A stretch of 64,000 nt of DNA from JAEUMG01 sp046349315 (GTDB lineage Bacteria; Pseudomonadota; Alphaproteobacteria; Rhizobiales; Aestuariivirgaceae). The notes beneath the pieces were generated by a model. It did no database searches. It was not told where the DNA came from and worked only from the letters and a program-made list of their open reading frames with translations. The stretch covers positions 372,001-436,000 of the forward strand of contig JAXMCQ010000002.1 of NCBI GenBank assembly GCA_046349315.1, in the 5' to 3' direction. The stretch's first letter is position 1. Every line of letters starts with the position of its first letter. Shown here one piece after another: positions 44,426 to 52,703 of this stretch. The translations under genes and the position numbers were made by a program.

Positions 44426-45814
44426 ATGAACAAACCACTGTCCAACATGGCCGTTCGCGATATCGAAACGGTCATCCACCCCTACACGAATCTCGCCAAG
44501 CATCGCGAAGTGGGCCCGCTCATCCTCAATGAAGGCCGCGGCATCTATCTCTATGATGACAAGGGCAGGCGTTACATCGAAGGCCTGGCTGGCTTGTGGT
44601 GCACGGCGCTCGGCTTTAACAACGAGGAGTTGGTCGAGGCCGCTGCCGCGGCGATGCGCAAGCTCCCTTATACGAGTATCTTTTCAGGCAAGTCGCATGA
44701 TGCCGCCATCGAGCTATCCGAGAAGCTCAAAGAGATCGCACCATGTCCCGCTTCGAAGATCCTCTTCGGCTCCGGCGGCTCCGAAGCCAATGACATGCAG
44801 ATCAAGCTCACTTGGTATTACAACAACGCCAAGGGGCGGACGAAGAAGAAGAAGATCATCTCGCGCGTGCGCGCTTATCACGGCGTAACCATTGCCACCG
44901 CTTCGCTGACCGGCCTGCCCTGGGTTCACAACGACTTCGACCTGCCGATCGCCGGCATCCTCCACACCTCCTGCCCGCATTACTATCGCTTCGGCCAGGA
45001 TGGCGAGACCGAAGAACAGTTCTCCGCCCGCTGCGCCGAGGAACTCGAAGCCATGATCCTCGAGCACGGCCCCGATACAATCGGCGCTTTCATCGCCGAG
45101 CCGATCATGGGCGCCGGGGGCGTCATCGTCCCGCCCAAGGGCTATTTCGGCCATATCAACAAGGTGCTCCAGAAATACGACATCCGCTTCATTTCCGATG
45201 AAGTGATCTGCGGCTTTGGGCGCACCGGCAACTGGTTCGGCACCGAAACCATGGGCATGAAGCCGCAATCGATCTCGATGGCAAAGGCGATCACCTCGGC
45301 CTACTTCCCGATGGGCGCGATCACCATCGAGGAAGACCTCTATCAGGCGATGCTCGATGAAAGCCGCAAGCTCGGCACATTCGGCCACGGCTTCACCTAT
45401 ACGGCGCATCCCGTCGCCTGCGCGGTGGCGCTGAAGACGATCGAGATCTACGAGCGCGAGCGCATCGTCGATCACGTGAAGAAGGTGGCGCCGGTTTTCG
45501 AAGGCCGCATCAGAAAGCTCGGCGATCATCCGCTCGTTGGCAATCCCCGCGCGGTCGGTCTCATCGGCGCGCTGGAACTTGTCGCGGATAAGAAGACCAA
45601 GCGCGCCTTCGATCCCAAGAAGGCTGTCGGCGCCGCCACCGCCGATCTCCTCCAGGAGATGGGCGTAATCCTGCGCTCCATGGGCGACAGTGTCGCCTTC
45701 TGTCCGCCGCTCATCATCACAGCGGACCAGATCAACGAGATGTTCGACATTGTCGAGAAGGGCCTCGACCGCATGGAAGAGCGCGTCCGCAAGGAAGATC
45801 TGAGGGCCGCATGA
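44426..45814 (+). CDS. Class III (omega-amino acid type) aminotransferase
   Basis: 462 residues. PLP enzyme related to beta-alanine/taurine/putrescine-pyruvate aminotransferases. Segments: EGLAGLWCTALGFNNEEL, YTSIFSGKSHDAAIELSEK, FGSGGSEANDMQIKL, SRVRAYHGVTIA, FISDEVICGFGRTGNWFG, and PLP lysine in SISMAKAITSAYFPMGA. Stop overlaps the following PPOX gene start as ATGA, indicating translational coupling. Amino donor not known. Confidence 0.93.
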   Translation: MNKPLSNMAVRDIETVIHPYTNLAKHREVGPLILNEGRGIYLYDDKGRRYIEGLAGLWCTALGFNNEELVEAAAAAMRKLPYTSIFSGKSHDAAIELSEKLKEIAPCPASKILFGSGGSEANDMQIKLTWYYNNAKGRTKKKKIISRVRAYHGVTIATASLTGLPWVHNDFDLPIAGILHTSCPHYYRFGQDGETEEQFSARCAEELEAMILEHGPDTIGAFIAEPIMGAGGVIVPPKGYFGHINKVLQKYDIRFISDEVICGFGRTGNWFGTETMGMKPQSISMAKAITSAYFPMGAITIEEDLYQAMLDESRKLGTFGHGFTYTAHPVACAVALKTIEIYERERIVDHVKKVAPVFEGRIRKLGDHPLVGNPRAVGLIGALELVADKKTKRAFDPKKAVGAATADLLQEMGVILRSMGDSVAFCPPLIITADQINEMFDIVEKGLDRMEERVRKEDLRAA

Positions 45815-46437
45815 GCAGGATCGACGAACGCCAGCAACTGCGCGACAAACTTGGCGAGGTCGGCCCGCTTGCCGCCGGCAAGACCATCCGCAAGATCGAT
45901 AAGTATGCTCGCATCTTTATCGAACATTCGCCGTTCCTGTGCATCGGCACGGCGGATGCCGAGGGCAATGCCGATGTCTCGCCGCGCGGCGATCCGATGG
46001 GCTTCGTATGCGTCGTCGACGACAGGACGATCATCATTCCCGATCGCCCCGGCAACAACCGCGCCGACACGATGCAGAACATCATCGCCAACCCCAAAGT
46101 CGGCATCCTGTTTCTGATACCCGGCATCGAGGACACCTTGCGCCTGAACGGCAAGGCCGAGATCATCGACGACGCTGAAGCGCTGGCGCCGGCCGCGGTT
46201 AACGGCAAGCCGCCAAAGCTTGGCATCAAGGTGACGGTCGATGAAGTTTTCTTTCACTGCGCCAAGGCCTTCAGGCGCTCGAAACTATGGGATCCCGCCG
46301 CACAGCAGGATCGCGCCATCCTTCCAAGCCTCGCTCGCATCGTGATGGAGCAGGCCCGCGCCTGTGAGGTCGAGGAAGACGAAGCAGATAAGGTCGAAGA
46401 GGAAATCCAGGAAGCCTACCGGACTAATTTGTACTAG
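45811..46437 (+). CDS. PPOX-class FMN-dependent flavoprotein
   Basis: 208 residues of the pyridoxamine-5'-phosphate-oxidase-like split-barrel family (MSMEG_1061-type): FLCIGTADAEGNADVSPRG, RTIIIPDRPGNNRADTM, NIIANPKVGILFLIPG, ETLRLNGKAEI-like TLRLNGKAEIIDD, and an acidic C-terminal helix (EEDEADKVEEEIQEAYR). These bind FMN or F420 and act on small substrates. Coupled to the class III aminotransferase by a 4-base overlap, which is an unusual pairing. End overlaps the convergent small exported gene by 4 bases. Confidence 0.87.
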   Translation: MSRIDERQQLRDKLGEVGPLAAGKTIRKIDKYARIFIEHSPFLCIGTADAEGNADVSPRGDPMGFVCVVDDRTIIIPDRPGNNRADTMQNIIANPKVGILFLIPGIEDTLRLNGKAEIIDDAEALAPAAVNGKPPKLGIKVTVDEVFFHCAKAFRRSKLWDPAAQQDRAILPSLARIVMEQARACEVEEDEADKVEEEIQEAYRTNLY

Positions 46438-46700
46438 GGGTCGTTGCTCATCCCGCCGCCTTGGCCGCTTTTGAAGCGCCATTTGGGCTTGTTCCGGTTG
46501 GGATTTGCGGGCTTGTACTTGTCCTTGTCGTTCTTGTCGTAGCGCCAGTTATCGCGCTCATAGGGCCGCCATGCGCCTTCCCAGCAAAGCTCCTTGATTG
46601 AGCTCTTGAGAAGATAGCTCGGGCACCGCGCGGCCGCCGAGGCGGGTGTGGCGGCCCATGCCCAAGCCAGGATCGCAATTGCAAGCACACTGTATTTCAT
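46434..46700 (-). CDS. Small exported basic protein
   Basis: 88 residues from ATG 46700 with signal peptide (MKYSVLAIAILAWAWAATPASA) and two cysteines (AARCPSYL; IKELCWEG), then a tryptophan- and lysine-rich tail (NWRYDKNDKDKYKPANPNR). The frame continues upstream to 46859 only through repeat sequence, so that extension was rejected. Stop is shared with the 3' end of the PPOX gene. Function unknown. Confidence 0.65.
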   Translation of the reverse strand: MKYSVLAIAILAWAWAATPASAAARCPSYLLKSSIKELCWEGAWRPYERDNWRYDKNDKDKYKPANPNRNKPKWRFKSGQGGGMSNDP

Positions 46701-46718
46701 GAGCGAAGCATAGCACGT

Positions 46719-46847
46719 CCTCTCCCGCTTGCGGGAGAGGAAAGGGGCCCATTGCGCAGCAATGGGAAAGGTGAGGGGAAAGCCCCTCGTCTCCCCCAAC
46801 CCGCTTCGCGTCTTGGGTCCCCCTCTTCTCCCGCAGGCGGGAGAAGA
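46719..46847. repeat. Intergenic palindromic repeat, CTCTCCCGC type
   Basis: About 130 bp starting with hairpin CCTCTCCCGCTTGCGGGAGAGG (46719-46740), then CCCATTGCGCAGCAATGGG, GTGAGGGGAAAGCCCCTC and ending with hairpin CTTCTCCCGCAGGCGGGAGAAG (46824-46845). Same general class as the repeat at 37103. Confidence 0.82.
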
Positions 46848-46855
46848 CAAGTCAT

Positions 46856-47845
46856 TCAATGCCTCTCGACCGGCACGACGAAGCGCTCGCGCACTTCGCC
46901 CTTGCGCACCACCGTTACCTTGACGTCGCGATTGACGCGAGAGTGGTTGAGCAATCGCAGAAGATCATCGACGCCGCCGACCGCCTCGCCGTCGATCGAC
47001 ACGATGAGATCGCCCGACCTTATACCCGCCGTTTCGGCGGGGCTTCCTTCGATCACCCGCATTACGCGCACGCCCGAGGCCTGTTCGATCCCGCTATGCC
47101 GGGCTAGGTGCCGCGGAATGCGCGTCTGCTGGCCTTCGACCCCGATCGCCGCGCGTCGCACGCGCCCGTGCTGCAGGATCTGCGTCAGAACATAAAGCGC
47201 CGTGTTGCTGGCGACCGAAAAGCAGATGCCCTGGGCGCCGAGAATGACCGCGGTATTGACGCCGATCACCCGGCCCTTGGAATCGACCAAGGGGCCCCCC
47301 GAATTGCCGGGATTGAGCGCCGCGTCGGTCTGGACCACGTCGTCGATCAGCCGTCCGCTGCGCGAGCGAAGCGACCGCCCCGTGGCGCTGACCACGCCAG
47401 CCGTCACAGTCTGCTCGAAGCCGAGCGGATTGCCGATGGCGATTGCCAACTGCCCGGGCCTGATGGTCTTTGAATCATGCAGCTCCAATGACGGCGCCGA
47501 CAAATGCCCGTCGGTGCGGATCACCGCGATATCGGTATCCGGGTCTTCACCGACGATGCGCGCCGCCGCCCGCTGCCCGTCCGGCAATGACACCTCGATC
47601 GCCTTGGCGCCGTTGACGACGTGGCTGTTGGTGAAGATCAGGCCGTCCGAGGCGACCACGAAACCGGAACCGGTCCCGCCGCGCCCGCCCAGGTTACGAA
47701 TGGCGATATGGACGACACCCGGCCCGGCTTTCTCGACCGCTCCGATCACCGCGCGCGAATAGGCATCGAGCAATTCGCCGTCGTTGACTGTCGTCTGGGT
47801 GATGTTTTCGGCCTCTGGAACATTGGCCGTTTCGAAATCCAGCAT
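46856..47845 (-). CDS. HtrA-like serine protease with PDZ domain, no signal peptide
   Basis: 329 residues from ATG 47845 (MLDFETANVPEAENIT). Trypsin-like catalytic triad: H75 in FTNSHVV, D105 in DTDIAVIR, S182 in NPGNSGGPLV; a PDZ domain at about 235-325 (IEGSPAETAGIRSGDLIVSIDG). The usual Deg/HtrA leader for export is absent, so the protein appears cytoplasmic unless the start is wrong; upstream residues in the open frame are proline- and arginine-rich without a hydrophobic core. It follows the LysE gene by about 120 bases. Confidence 0.9.
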   Translation of the reverse strand: MLDFETANVPEAENITQTTVNDGELLDAYSRAVIGAVEKAGPGVVHIAIRNLGGRGGTGSGFVVASDGLIFTNSHVVNGAKAIEVSLPDGQRAAARIVGEDPDTDIAVIRTDGHLSAPSLELHDSKTIRPGQLAIAIGNPLGFEQTVTAGVVSATGRSLRSRSGRLIDDVVQTDAALNPGNSGGPLVDSKGRVIGVNTAVILGAQGICFSVASNTALYVLTQILQHGRVRRAAIGVEGQQTRIPRHLARHSGIEQASGVRVMRVIEGSPAETAGIRSGDLIVSIDGEAVGGVDDLLRLLNHSRVNRDVKVTVVRKGEVRERFVVPVERH

Positions 47846-47968
47846 TCTGTCCTCCGGCCCCCCGTCGGTTGCGACAGATATGGGAATTGGCCTGGCTTTC
47901 CGCCAAGGGGGCGTCGCCCCTGGAAGGCAAGATCGGGAAAGCCGTAGCAATCCCGGCGCGGGCAGGGC

Positions 47969-48583
47969 TTACTTGGCCCGGAGCGCCAATGTCGCGAGGC
48001 CGGCCATGACTAGAATGGCGCCGCCCGTCCGGTTCACCCAGGAAAGGATCGACGGCCGTGTCACCGCCTTGCGGGCCTGGCTTGCGACCAGGGCATAGGC
48101 GAGGGCATTGAGCGTGCCGAGCGTCAGGAACACCACTTCCATGATGATGAGCTGCGGCAGAACGGGGCGCGTCGGGTCGATGAACTGCGGCAGGAAGGCG
48201 ACGAAGAAGGTGATGCTCTTGGGATTGAGCGCCGTCACCCAATAGGCCGTCCAGAAAATGCTCCGCGACGATGACTTGAGCTGCTCAGGATCAATCGTCG
48301 GTTTGCTGCGAAGAAGCCCGATCCCGAGCCAGATCAGGTAGAGCGCCCCACCCACCTTCAGGATCGTGAATAGGCTGGCCGAAGCGGCCAGCACCGCGCC
48401 AAGCCCCGACAGCGAGAGTGTCATCGCCGTGAAATCGCCCAGCGTGACTCCGGCGACGGTGCGAAGCGCCGCCTCTCGCCCGCGCGACAGGCCGTAGGAG
48501 ACGATCATCATCACCACCGGCCCCGGGATGAGAACGACGATGAACACAGTCACGGTGTAGGCGAGGAAGTAATCGAGACTCAT
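47969..48583 (-). CDS. LysE family exporter
   Basis: 204 residues with six hydrophobic helices and the family motifs VVLIPGPVVMMIVSYGLSRG at about 16-35 and TALNPKSITFFVAFLPQF at about 117-134. Inner-membrane exporter of amino acids or related metabolites. The only other LysE in the window is at 4362, with a different N-terminus. A dispersed A-B repeat lies directly upstream of its start. Confidence 0.9.
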   Translation of the reverse strand: MSLDYFLAYTVTVFIVVLIPGPVVMMIVSYGLSRGREAALRTVAGVTLGDFTAMTLSLSGLGAVLAASASLFTILKVGGALYLIWLGIGLLRSKPTIDPEQLKSSSRSIFWTAYWVTALNPKSITFFVAFLPQFIDPTRPVLPQLIIMEVVFLTLGTLNALAYALVASQARKAVTRPSILSWVNRTGGAILVMAGLATLALRAK

Positions 48584-48591
48584 GAAGCTTA

Positions 48592-48727
48592 ACCCTCACC
48601 ATGAAGATCGAAAGTACGACCCTCACCCTGAGGTGCTCGGTGAAGCCGAGCCTCGAAGGGTCGGCAAGCGGCGCGATCTATGACGTGGCAATGGTTCAAG
48701 GGCGGCCGCGCCGCCTCACCATGAGGT
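48592..48727. repeat. Dispersed copy of the A-B palindromic mosaic
   Basis: A diverged copy of the pair seen in tandem at 11073: palindrome A (ACCCTCACCCTGAGGTGCTC ... CCTCGAAGGGT, 48619-48662) with inner stem CTCGG/CCGAG, and palindrome B (CAATGGTTCAAGGGCGGC ... CCTCACCATGAGG, about 48688-48726). Between the LysE and PLP-enzyme genes. Confidence 0.8.
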
Positions 48728-48740
48728 CGGGGACTTCTGC

Positions 48741-49886
48741 TCATAGCTTCGCCAATGCCTGCTCGATATCGGCAATGAGATCATCTGCATGTTCGATCCC
48801 TGTCGAGATACGCACCAGATTATCGGGCACCGGGCTTTGCGGCCCTTCGACAGTCTTGCGATGCTCGGCCAATGTCTCGACGCCGCCAAGCGATGTCGCC
48901 GGCACGATCACCTTGAGCAGCGTACAAAAACGCCGCGCGTCTTCGAGACTGCCCTTGATGAGCAGCGACAGCATGCCGCCGAAACCATCGGTCATCTGCT
49001 TCGCCGCGATCGCATGCCCGCGATGGCTGGCAAGCCCCGGATAGAGCACCCGCTCGATCCCGGGATGACGCTCGAAATGTTTGGCGATTGCCAGAGCATT
49101 GGCCGAGGCCTGCCGGTAACGCAGATACACGGTTCGAAGCCCGCGCGTGAGAAGCCAGGTCTCGAAGGGCGCAAGCGGCGTTCCGATCTTGGTCCGCAAC
49201 GTGCCGATCGCGGCCCAGCGCGGCGTGAGCTCGCCGGTGATAAGCGCGCCGGCCAGCACGTCGGAGTGACCATTCAAATATTTGGTTGCCGAATGGAAGA
49301 CGATATCGGCGCCAAGCTCCAGCGGCCGCGTGGTGACCGCACCTGTCGCTGTCGCATCGACGGCGAGGATCGCACCCGCGTCATGCGCGGCTTTCGCCGC
49401 CGCCGCGATATCGATCACATCCCAGGTGGGATTGAGCGGCGTCTCGATCCAGACGAGATCGGTCTTGCCGTTTTGGATGCTGGATTCGAGCGCGCCTGGC
49501 TTGGTGGCGTCGAACAATGTCAGAGCAATTCGTCCGCGTTGCTCAAGAATCTTCAGCCAGTCGCGCGTGCCGTAATACATGACATCCGGCGCCACGACAT
49601 GTGCACCTTGCGGCACGGTCTCAAGCAATGTCGTGATCGCCGCCATGCCCGAGGCGAACAGGAGACAGCCCTTGCCGTTCTCAAGCGCGGCGATCGCATC
49701 TTCGGCATGCCACAAGGTCGGATTGCCGTTGCGGATGTAATTCTCGCGCAATTTCGGCTTGTAATTCTCATCGCGCGCATAGGTGGAGGAGGGGTAGATC
49801 GGCGGCGCCACCGCACCTGTGGCTTCGTCCGTCGATTTCAGCGCATGCGCGGCGATTGTCTCGGGCCGCAGCCGCGAGTTAGACAT
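48741..49886 (-). CDS. PLP-dependent trans-sulfuration enzyme (cystathionine gamma-synthase / beta-lyase family)
   Basis: 381 residues from ATG 49886, in Cys/Met metabolism. Segments: PPIYPSSTYARDENYK, LLFASGMAAITTLLE, WIETPLNPTWDVIDI, and the PLP lysine in VFHSATKYLNGHSDVLAG. The distinction between gamma-synthase, gamma-lyase and beta-lyase cannot be made from sequence alone here. Start lies 8 bases inside the end of the upstream SDR gene, so the SDR and this enzyme share an operon. Confidence 0.9.
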   Translation of the reverse strand: MSNSRLRPETIAAHALKSTDEATGAVAPPIYPSSTYARDENYKPKLRENYIRNGNPTLWHAEDAIAALENGKGCLLFASGMAAITTLLETVPQGAHVVAPDVMYYGTRDWLKILEQRGRIALTLFDATKPGALESSIQNGKTDLVWIETPLNPTWDVIDIAAAAKAAHDAGAILAVDATATGAVTTRPLELGADIVFHSATKYLNGHSDVLAGALITGELTPRWAAIGTLRTKIGTPLAPFETWLLTRGLRTVYLRYRQASANALAIAKHFERHPGIERVLYPGLASHRGHAIAAKQMTDGFGGMLSLLIKGSLEDARRFCTLLKVIVPATSLGGVETLAEHRKTVEGPQSPVPDNLVRISTGIEHADDLIADIEQALAKL

Positions 49887-50634
49887 GCTGGCCGCCATTG
49901 ATGTGCAATTCCGCGCCAGTCACATAACTTGAGGCATCGGTGCACAGGAAGTAGATGGCCTTCGCCACTTCCTCCGGCTGGCCCAGCCGATGCAGGGGAA
50001 TCTGTGGAATGAGATTCTCGGTGCCAGGCGATAGAATCGCGGTTTCGATTTCGCCCGGCGAGATTGAATTGACGCGCACGCCGAGCGGTCCGAAATCGGC
50101 CGCCATCTCGCGCGTCAGCGCGGCAAGCGCTGCCTTGGATGTCGAATAGGCGGCCCCTGCAAAGGGATGCACGCGCGATCCGGCGATCGAGGTAACATTG
50201 ACGACCGCACCCCTTGCCGCTGCGAGTTCGTCGATCAATCCACGCGCCAGCATGATCGAGGCGAAAAAATTGACCTGGAAAACGGTCAGCCAATCTTGGG
50301 CGCTCGTCTCGATCGTATTGAGCCTCGCCCCACCGGGTTTTTTCGGACTGATCGCCGCATTGTTGACGAGGGCGTGAAGCTTAGAGCCCTGTTCTTTCAG
50401 CTTTTCCTTCATTTCGCCGATCGCCACTTCGAGATCGGCAATATTGGCAAGATCGACCTGGATATGGTCCTCAGGCCCCGCGTCCCACGGGCAATCTTCC
50501 GGGAAAGGATGGCGCGAGCACGAGATCACGCGCCAGCCGGCGGTCGAGAACCGCTTGACCGTCGCATGGCCGATGCCGCGCGAGGCGCCGGTCAGGATCA
50601 GCGTCTTGCGCTCGCTGTCAGGGGTTTGTGTCAT
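49879..50634 (-). CDS. Short-chain dehydrogenase/reductase
   Basis: 251-residue classical SDR: TGASRGIGH NAD(P) motif at about 15-23, NNAAIS, active site YSTSK (Y-x3-K), ISPGEIETAIL and a GAELHINGG C-terminus. Substrate unknown. It begins 3 bases past the remnant 3' end of pdxH, so before the insertion described at 50638 it was very likely the gene right after pdxH in one operon. Confidence 0.92.
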   Translation of the reverse strand: MTQTPDSERKTLILTGASRGIGHATVKRFSTAGWRVISCSRHPFPEDCPWDAGPEDHIQVDLANIADLEVAIGEMKEKLKEQGSKLHALVNNAAISPKKPGGARLNTIETSAQDWLTVFQVNFFASIMLARGLIDELAAARGAVVNVTSIAGSRVHPFAGAAYSTSKAALAALTREMAADFGPLGVRVNSISPGEIETAILSPGTENLIPQIPLHRLGQPEEVAKAIYFLCTDASSYVTGAELHINGGQHV

Positions 50635-50637
50635 GCG

Positions 50638-50727
50638 TCAGGGATATAGACGCGTCTTGCTCCATTTGCCATCCGGCGTCGCGCGGCGGAACACCACGCG
50701 TTCATGCAGGCGGAATGGCCGGTCATG
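50638..50727 (-). pseudogene. Remnant 3' end of pdxH (29 codons plus stop)
   Basis: Minus-strand codons here read HDRPFRLHERVVFRRATP then DGKWSKTRLYP and stop: identical in protein to the last 29 residues of the intact pdxH 2 kb to the right. Six of 90 bases differ, all silent. No start or upstream pdxH sequence remains. The remnant abuts the SDR gene, so it marks the original end of pdxH before an insertion separated the two. Confidence 0.9.
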
Positions 50728-50845
50728 TCTTGCAGGCAATCTCCCTCAAATCGCAAAAGTTTCGTTAACAACATGGTCACTCGGATCGTTCAACAAAGTT
50801 GCCATCACGTCAGTATAACGTAACGTTATATTCATAGATTTGCCC

Positions 50846-51568
50846 GTGAAATCCACTTTGAACCCTGCTTCCCCTCCCTCCAAGCTGTGGAGATACCGGT
50901 ATTGGTCGCTCGCCGTCCTCATCGCGACGCTGATTGGGTGCGTGCTTTGGGAACGAGCCTTTCCAACCCAATCGCTGCGCTACCGGCTCACCGTCGAGGT
51001 CGAGACACCCGAAGGCATCAAGACGGGGTCGAGCGTGATTGAGGTGCGCTACAGCCAGGGCATGGCGCTCGGCGATGTCAGCGGCCTTCAGTCGCGAATT
51101 TGGGGCGAGGCGGTCTATGTCGATCTCGGCGCAGGGCGTAATCTTGTGGTCACGCTCACGCGATCGGAAAGCGGCCGCAAGACGGCTCGCAGCCCGTCCG
51201 AACTGCCGCTCATCCTGTTCAAGCTCGACACGAACCCGCTGGGGTCTTGGGGAAACCCTCCGGCGCAAGGCAGCAGGGATGTTGCCCCGGAAATGCTGCC
51301 CACGCTCGTGACATTCCGCGATCCCGCCGATCCGATAAGCGTGAAACTCGTGGAGCCCGATCAACTCGAATCCGCGTTCGGCCCGGAAGTGCGGATCGCC
51401 AACGCGACAATCGAAATAACCAAGGACAATGCTGAGGCAACAATTGAGCGCCATCTCCCGTGGTTGTCCGACCATCCTGAACCAAGCCTGGATCAAGGCG
51501 GAGATCCATATGATGCGTCCCTTGCAAAACTGATCCACTTCGGAGATTTCATCAGGAGGAAAACATGA
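50846..51568 (+). CDS. Membrane-anchored protein, module copy 1
   Basis: About 240 residues (GTG 50846; TTG at 50840 also possible). N-terminal anchor YWSLAVLIATLIGCVLW, then a beta-rich domain with RYRLTVEVETPEGIKTGSS, SRIWGEAVYVDLG, NLVVTLTRSESGRKT, PTLVTFRDPADPISVKLV. It is about 70% identical to the gene at 51960, so it was duplicated. Its stop overlaps the start of a lipase-like gene (ATGA). I recognise no named family; the anchor and domain suggest a protein facing the periplasm. Located in the insert between the two pdxH 3' ends. Confidence 0.75.
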   Translation: MKSTLNPASPPSKLWRYRYWSLAVLIATLIGCVLWERAFPTQSLRYRLTVEVETPEGIKTGSSVIEVRYSQGMALGDVSGLQSRIWGEAVYVDLGAGRNLVVTLTRSESGRKTARSPSELPLILFKLDTNPLGSWGNPPAQGSRDVAPEMLPTLVTFRDPADPISVKLVEPDQLESAFGPEVRIANATIEITKDNAEATIERHLPWLSDHPEPSLDQGGDPYDASLAKLIHFGDFIRRKT

Positions 51569-51927
51569 ATCGTGATCTGTACCTGGCAATTCTTGCCCTC
51601 GATTCTTACAATCGAGGCTATGATGCCGGAGTCGCAATGGGCTCATGGACCGAGATTGGCAACGCGACTACTGGAGCATTCGATCTACCTGAAGGCTCTG
51701 AGGCGGAATCCTTTAGTGCCACCGCTTATGACATGACAGGCGCGACGGGATTCAGTTCGGCCGAGACAGTTATCTCCTACCGCGGCACCGACAATACGTC
51801 TTACGACTCGACTCCCAGCGACCTTGACGACTGGACGGGTGGCGCTGGGTTTCAGACGGGCCAGGCAGCACTCGCGGCAGATTTCTATCGCGCTGTCTCC
51901 CACGAACTGGGGGAACTTGAGAGCTAG
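51565..51927 (+). CDS. Truncated lipase-like protein (N-terminal fragment)
   Basis: 120 residues beginning MNRDLYLAILALDSYNRGYD and containing VISYRGTDN, typical of the first quarter of class-3-type lipases. It ends after HELGELES; the nucleophile elbow and the remaining hydrolase core are missing, and the second module copy starts 33 bases downstream. It is therefore probably a decayed gene. Coupled to the preceding membrane-protein gene by ATGA. Confidence 0.65.
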   Translation: MNRDLYLAILALDSYNRGYDAGVAMGSWTEIGNATTGAFDLPEGSEAESFSATAYDMTGATGFSSAETVISYRGTDNTSYDSTPSDLDDWTGGAGFQTGQAALAADFYRAVSHELGELES

Positions 51928-51959
51928 TGTAGTCCAGACTGCGTGCTGTTCTGCGCCTG

Positions 51960-52664
51960 GTGCTGAGGGTTTGCTACTTGCCAAAAGCCTATCGCTATTG
52001 GTCGCTCGCCGTCCTCATCGCGACGCTGATTGGCTACGTGCTTTGGGAACGAGCCTTCCCCGCCCAATCGCTGCGCTATCGGCTTACGGTCGAGGTCGAA
52101 ACCCCCGAAGGTATCAAGACGGGGTCGAGCGTGATTGAGGTGCGCTACAGCTGGGGACCAGGAATCGGCGATGTTAGCGGCTTCCAGTCGCGAATCTGGG
52201 GCGAGGCCGTCTATGTCGATCTCGGCGGCCGCGGCAATCTGGTGGTCACGCTCACGCGATCGGAAAGCGGGCGCAACACCGCGCGAAGTCCGGCCGAACT
52301 TCCATTCTCACTTTTTGAAATCGATTCTGCTCGATCGCAGTTATGGAAGATCACGCTTCTGGATGGCAGCAGAGATGTCCCGCCGGAGATGTTGCCGACG
52401 CTGGTGACATTCCGCGATCCAGCCGATCCATTGAGCGTGAAACTTGTTGAACCGGACCAACTCGATACTGCATTCGGCCCGGGAGTGCGGATCGCTAATT
52501 CAACACTACAAATTACCGATGTAGAAATCACCGACACAATCGATCAGCATTTGAGCTGGCTTGCTGGGATTAATGGAAAGTACTTGTCAGGCGGAAGGAC
52601 ATCCAAGGGCTCACCTCTCCTGCTAACTGGTTTGGCATTCAAGTCAGAAGGATACTCACCGTGA
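51960..52664 (+). CDS. Membrane-anchored protein, module copy 2
   Basis: 234 residues from GTG 51960. Same architecture and most of the same sequence as the gene at 50846 (anchor YWSLAVLIATLIGYVLW; VEVETPEGIKTGSSVIEVR; PEMLPTLVTFRDPADPLSV), but with a different first ten residues, so the duplication boundary falls at the membrane helix. The end overlaps a 13-codon remnant of a lipase start (GTGA), matching the arrangement of copy 1. Confidence 0.75.
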   Translation: MLRVCYLPKAYRYWSLAVLIATLIGYVLWERAFPAQSLRYRLTVEVETPEGIKTGSSVIEVRYSWGPGIGDVSGFQSRIWGEAVYVDLGGRGNLVVTLTRSESGRNTARSPAELPFSLFEIDSARSQLWKITLLDGSRDVPPEMLPTLVTFRDPADPLSVKLVEPDQLDTAFGPGVRIANSTLQITDVEITDTIDQHLSWLAGINGKYLSGGRTSKGSPLLLTGLAFKSEGYSP

Positions 52665-52702
52665 ACCGCGATCTCTATCTCGCAGTTCTTTCGCCCGGGT
52701 GA
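52661..52702 (+). pseudogene. Second lipase start remnant (13 codons)
   Basis: GTG AAC CGC GAT then CTC TAT CTC GCA GTT CTT, reading (M)NRDLYLAVL, the same start as the lipase at 51565 (MNRDLYLAIL), then SPG and a stop one base from the pdxH end. It shows that copy 2 of the module also had a lipase gene, cut off at the pdxH junction. Confidence 0.7.
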
Positions 52703-52703
52703 G

